This document shows positions 61,154-64,000 of a stretch of 64,000 nucleotides of DNA, piece by piece. The position numbers and the translations under genes are program-made. The number at the start of each line of letters is the position of its first letter. The first letter of the stretch is position 1. The notes beneath the pieces are model-generated. The model was not told the DNA's origin. It saw only the letters and a program-made list of their open reading frames with translations, and made no database searches. The DNA comes from Levilactobacillus andaensis (GTDB lineage: Bacteria; Bacillota; Bacilli; Lactobacillales; Lactobacillaceae): assembly GCF_016861695.1 (NCBI RefSeq), contig NZ_BOLP01000009.1, forward strand, positions 1 through 64,000. The letters are read 5' to 3'.

Positions 61154-61407
61154 TCCAATGATTAAGTATTTGGCAGTCTGAGATGCTGACTACAACGACT
61201 AGTTTAGGGGAGGCACGTTGCGGGGCCGTTTCAGCCAAGTGAAGACTGGACGACAATTTGATGACGTTAGATGTTACGGGGACTGAACAGATTGTAGGCT
61301 GACACAATTGTAGCGAGGCTGAATCTTAGTTAGGCAACCGCGAAAATTGAATAGCGGTCAGAGCTTTTGATGGGCTGACCATGCTAGGCTGTACGCAGGG
61401 CAAACAA
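61154..61407. other. Gene-free stretch
   Basis: No gene, repeat copy or clear promoter found. It ends at a terminator for the next minus-strand gene. Confidence 0.5.
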
Positions 61408-61436
61408 AAGCGAGGCTGCATCACAACCTCGCTTTG
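61408..61436 (-). terminator. Intrinsic terminator of the YhgE-like gene
   Basis: On the minus strand AAAGCGAGG pairs with CCTCGCTTT, followed by TGTTT. Confidence 0.75.
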
Positions 61437-61459
61437 AGTTCAATAACTGTCTTTTGTAG

Positions 61460-62854
61460 CTAATGGGTAAGGGGATTCTGTTTCAAATCAAGGTGGAACC
61501 GGAGAATGATCAACAGGTTGAAGCCAATCGTCATCAATAGCATGGTCACCCAAGCGCCGGGGAGACTGACGTTAGTGGAAATGGCCGAGCGCAAGACTTG
61601 AATCAGGTAGGTCATGGGTAGCCAAGGGTTGAGGACTTGGGCAAAATTGCTGACGAGGGGGAGCGGATATAGGCCGCCAGAACTTGCCAGTTGCATGACC
61701 AAGACGATGGAGATGAGCCAGGTGCCAAAGCCACCGAGTAGCAAACGGAGGCAGAAGATGAGCGATAGGAAGAGTAGGGAGCCAATCAGAATTGCGGCAA
61801 ACAGGCGGGAGTTGGAACGCGTAGTGAGTGCGTTTGCCTGATGTAAGGTGAGGTAGAGTAACCCGCTTTGTAAAAGAGCTACGCTGGCAATAATCCCGGC
61901 TTTACTGCCCCACCAAGTGAACGCGGAGTGGGGAGCGCTGTAAGTGCGGCGGCCATCATACATGGTCCCTAACGCAATGCCACCAACATAGAGACCAATG
62001 GCGATGGCAAATGGGGCCATACCGGTACCATTGTTTGGGACGTTAGCGATGTCATGGGTGGCCGCGACAACGGGAGTAGCCAGGACATTGGCGGTAGACG
62101 GCCGGGTGGCGATGGTAGCTAAACGCAGGCTGCCACTGGTTAAGGACTGACTCAAGGTTTGACTACCCGTTTGGACTTGAGTTAAGCCAGTTTTCGTTGC
62201 GGTGAGTCCAGTGGTCAACGCGGGACTTTTCAGCGGAGCGGTCGCTGTCAGCAGTTTTTGATTGCCGGTTAAGAGTTGTCGGGTTCCAGTGGCCAGTTGG
62301 GTACTTCCACTGGCCGCGCGGGTCATGCCGGCGGTAGCACCACTTAGCGCGGATAGAAGAATTTTGGCCTCAAGTTGAGTCACGGTATGACTAACCTTAT
62401 TGGTGATGGCGGTACTGGCACCGGTCGTCATTTTAGAGACGATGTAGTTAGCACCAGAATTCAAGTCGTAGTGGAGCGTCATTTGCTGGGGCGCAGTCGT
62501 AAGGAGCGTCGTGGCATCGTGAGAAAAGTTGTGCGGGATGGTGACGACCAGGTAAAGCTTGCCAGCCTTTAGCTGGCGGTGGGCAGTCTGGGCGCTGAGA
62601 TGACGGAAGTCTAGTGAGGAGGAGTCATCGAGGTTATGGGTGAGCTGTTGGCCAATGGCAACGCGCTGACCGTGAATGGTGACGGCACGGTCGTGATTGA
62701 CAACGGCCACGGGGATGTCGTCGGTGTGGCCGTACGTATTCCACATTGAGGAGAGGTACAGATAGCAGTAGATAGCTGGGATGATGGCAATCATGAGGAG
62801 GACCACGAGCATCATCTTGTGTTGACATAAAAACTTTAATTCACTTTTGAACAT
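61460..62854 (-). CDS. YhgE/Pip-like ABC-2 family membrane protein
   Basis: 464 residues from the ATG at 62854, preceded by AAAGGGGCG; a frame to 62881 lacks a site. One N-terminal membrane helix (MMLVVLLMIAIIPAIYCYLYL), an outside domain of about 260 residues with DDIPVAVVNHDRA, and five C-terminal membrane helices. This layout is that of YhgE/Pip and ABC-2 export permeases, sometimes linked to type VII secretion or bacteriocin/phage entry. Divergent from a TetR gene that probably controls it. Confidence 0.82.
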   Translation of the reverse strand: MFKSELKFLCQHKMMLVVLLMIAIIPAIYCYLYLSSMWNTYGHTDDIPVAVVNHDRAVTIHGQRVAIGQQLTHNLDDSSSLDFRHLSAQTAHRQLKAGKLYLVVTIPHNFSHDATTLLTTAPQQMTLHYDLNSGANYIVSKMTTGASTAITNKVSHTVTQLEAKILLSALSGATAGMTRAASGSTQLATGTRQLLTGNQKLLTATAPLKSPALTTGLTATKTGLTQVQTGSQTLSQSLTSGSLRLATIATRPSTANVLATPVVAATHDIANVPNNGTGMAPFAIAIGLYVGGIALGTMYDGRRTYSAPHSAFTWWGSKAGIIASVALLQSGLLYLTLHQANALTTRSNSRLFAAILIGSLLFLSLIFCLRLLLGGFGTWLISIVLVMQLASSGGLYPLPLVSNFAQVLNPWLPMTYLIQVLRSAISTNVSLPGAWVTMLLMTIGFNLLIILRFHLDLKQNPLTH

Positions 62855-62883
62855 TGGAAATCGCCCCTTTGAAATAAACATGG

Positions 62884-63025
62884 TGTTGATTGAACGGTTA
62901 CAGAATAGCAGGGCATTTTTGATGTGACAATCAACAATTTATGGGGGCGTGATGAGTTGAACGATGGGTGTTTTGACCGTTAAGAGGGCCGAATGGTCTT
63001 GTGAGTAGTTGACATTCAATCAACA
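62884..63025. promoter_or_regulatory. Inverted operator-like sequences between YhgE and TetR genes
   Basis: TGTTGATTGAA (62884-62894) and its reverse complement TTCAATCAACA (63015-63025), plus a partial AATCAACA (62929-62936), lie in the divergent spacer. They are probable binding sites for the TetR regulator. Confidence 0.55.
62902..62930 (-). promoter_or_regulatory. Promoter of the YhgE-like gene
   Basis: On the minus strand: TTGTCA (62930-62925), 17 bases, TATTCT (62907-62902). The partial operator covers the -35 and the full one lies near the start. Confidence 0.7.
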
Positions 63026-63112
63026 AAATTGTCGAGATTGATGATTGGCAACGCTGAAAAAAAGTTTTAAACTGATTGCAAAATCGACAGACTGTTGAGG
63101 GGATGGATGGAC

Positions 63113-63673
63113 ATGGAAACGAATCTAAAGATGGTCGATACGGAGCGTAAGATTCAGCACGCCTTCATTAAACTGGTGATGCAGGAAGGCTTTGACCATT
63201 TGACAGTCCAGCAGTTAAGCCAGACGGCCCAAATTAATCGCGGGACTTTTTACCTGCATTATCTAGATAAGTTTGATTTGTTAACGCACTATGAGAATGA
63301 TTTAGTCACGGCGGTTCAACTTATTTTTACGCGCTACCCTAAGCCTAGTGTGGAGGTCGACAATGAAAAGAACGCTTTTCAGCAGATGTTCAAATACCTC
63401 TATCGCCAGCGGCAACTGGTCGTGGCATTGATCAATAGTCCGGCCTCGCAGTTAGTATCCCGGATTAAACCGGTCATTGCGGACGTCATTGGTCAGCCGC
63501 TATCGAATACGGCGATTCCACCGGAGTTTGCCCAAGAGATCGTGACGCAAGGCATCTGGGATTTTGTTTGCTTCTGGCTCACGCAAGATCCGGTTAGACA
63601 ACCCCAGACGGCCTATGAAATTTTCACAGCTAGTAGACAATTATCGCCACAACAGTTGCTTCAGGGAAAATAA
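63113..63673 (+). CDS. TetR-family transcriptional regulator
   Basis: 186 residues from ATG at 63113 with GAGGGGA ten bases before; ATG 63107 is an alternative. The helix-turn-helix is LTVQQLSQTAQINRGTFYLHYLDKFDLLTHY, the TetR signature, followed by a helical ligand domain. Divergent partner of the YhgE-like gene, which fits local repression. Confidence 0.88.
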   Translation: METNLKMVDTERKIQHAFIKLVMQEGFDHLTVQQLSQTAQINRGTFYLHYLDKFDLLTHYENDLVTAVQLIFTRYPKPSVEVDNEKNAFQQMFKYLYRQRQLVVALINSPASQLVSRIKPVIADVIGQPLSNTAIPPEFAQEIVTQGIWDFVCFWLTQDPVRQPQTAYEIFTASRQLSPQQLLQGK

Positions 63674-63677
63674 GCAC

Positions 63678-63712
63678 AAAAAAACCACATTCGCGAAGGA
63701 ATGTGGTTTTTC
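63678..63712 (+). terminator. Intrinsic terminator after the TetR gene
   Basis: AAAAACCACATTC pairs with GAATGTGGTTTTT around GCGAAG. Confidence 0.85.
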
Positions 63713-63743
63713 TCGTCATAGGTTTTAAACGTACTGGCATTTA

Positions 63744-63765
63744 TGGAGCCGGCGGGGATCGAACC
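63744..63765 (-). mobile_element. tRNA 3'-end fragment, likely attachment site
   Basis: On the minus strand it reads GGTTCGATCCCCGCCGGCTC then CA, the T-loop to 3' end of a tRNA. The upstream side does not continue as a tRNA (no anticodon or D arm). A lone 22-base 3' end next to an integrase is how attL/attR of tRNA-targeting elements look. The parent tRNA cannot be named with confidence. Confidence 0.7.
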
Positions 63766-63891
63766 ACTATTTATGACGTTGCTATTGTAGCGCGGTTTAA
63801 TAGGGTTCTAAGCCATTTTCAACATTCAGTAAATGCCATATTGAATGCCATCCGGTCAATTTTAGCCATTTTTCAGGCAATATTGTAGTTG

Positions 63892-64000
63892 TTAGGATTC
63901 CATGAATCGGGTTAGTTTATCGGTCGTATTTTGTCGTTGCTGGTCTGAGACGTGAGCATAAACATTCATAACGGTATCAACATCGGTATCGCCTAAACGG
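63892..64000 (-). CDS. Site-specific integrase (tyrosine recombinase), C-terminal part
   Basis: The last 35 codons, cut by the window edge. LGDTDVDTVMNVYAHVSDQQ is the end of the phage-type catalytic domain: the GDTD block after the second catalytic His/Arg region and the active Tyr in NVYAHV. It ends about 126 bases from the tRNA fragment. The rest of the element lies to the right of the window. Confidence 0.85.
   Translation of the reverse strand, partial: RLGDTDVDTVMNVYAHVSDQQRQNTTDKLTRFMES

Overview
The window looks like chromosome from a low-to-moderate-GC Firmicute of the family Lactobacillaceae (heterofermentative or plantarum-like lactobacilli such as Levilactobacillus or Lactiplantibacillus). 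Pointers are an LPQTNE sorting signal, the gene order secG-esterase-rnr-smpB, the cdaA-cdaR-glmM operon with glmS nearby, a ppx-ppk-ppx cluster, and strong AGGAGG-type ribosome binding sites with frequent GTG and TTG starts. The species cannot be named from the sequence alone.

Layout. 1-540 is the tail of a sortase-anchored surface protein with a Lys-Pro repeat. 605-6249 holds a ClC transporter and the secG, esterase, rnr, smpB block. 6376-17788 carries housekeeping genes: orphan GlnQ-type ATPase, ung, pta, tsaE, an acetyltransferase, an aldo/keto reductase, two nucleases, murB and a CPA1 antiporter. 18669-27908 covers cell-wall precursor and c-di-AMP functions (cdaA, cdaR, glmM, glmS, nagB) and an autolysin. 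28529-29614 is a teichoic-acid export ATPase. 30794-36495 is a heme-acquisition locus with three NEAT proteins and an ABC importer whose binding-protein gene is frameshifted. 37393-42021 is polyphosphate metabolism. 42049-47570 mixes a LicD-like enzyme, a lipoprotein, regulators, small unknown genes and an AP2-like protein. 47770-52313 carries a lactate dehydrogenase paralogue, a DASS carboxylate carrier and fumarase. 52405-58509 is an A+T-rich catabolic island (LacI regulator, isomerase, carrier, KDG kinase, hexulose-phosphate synthase and isomerase, KDPG aldolase). 59091-60496 is a sigma/anti-sigma pair. The right end has an NlpC/P60 protein, a YhgE-like membrane protein with a divergent TetR regulator, and the edge of an integrative element (tRNA 3'-end fragment plus the integrase C-terminus).

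The most unusual signal is a family of dispersed, about 180-bp intergenic repeats: seven full copies, two of a related class and one short remnant. Their arms change in a base-pair-conserving way between copies, so they are probably folded RNA or single-stranded DNA elements. I do not recognise them as a named family. Two non-coding RNA candidates were also found. One (30020-30104) has a promoter overlapped by a perfect catabolite-response element and an 85-nt body ending in a terminator. The other (46298-46434, minus strand) has a near-consensus promoter and a strong terminator. Further regulatory finds are paired NagR-like operators at nagB and a 22-bp perfect LacI-type palindrome in front of the catabolic island.

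Several small genes were added by reading the sequence directly (25188-25310, 45858-46037, 46121-46237), and many starts were moved to the codon that fits the ribosome binding site.
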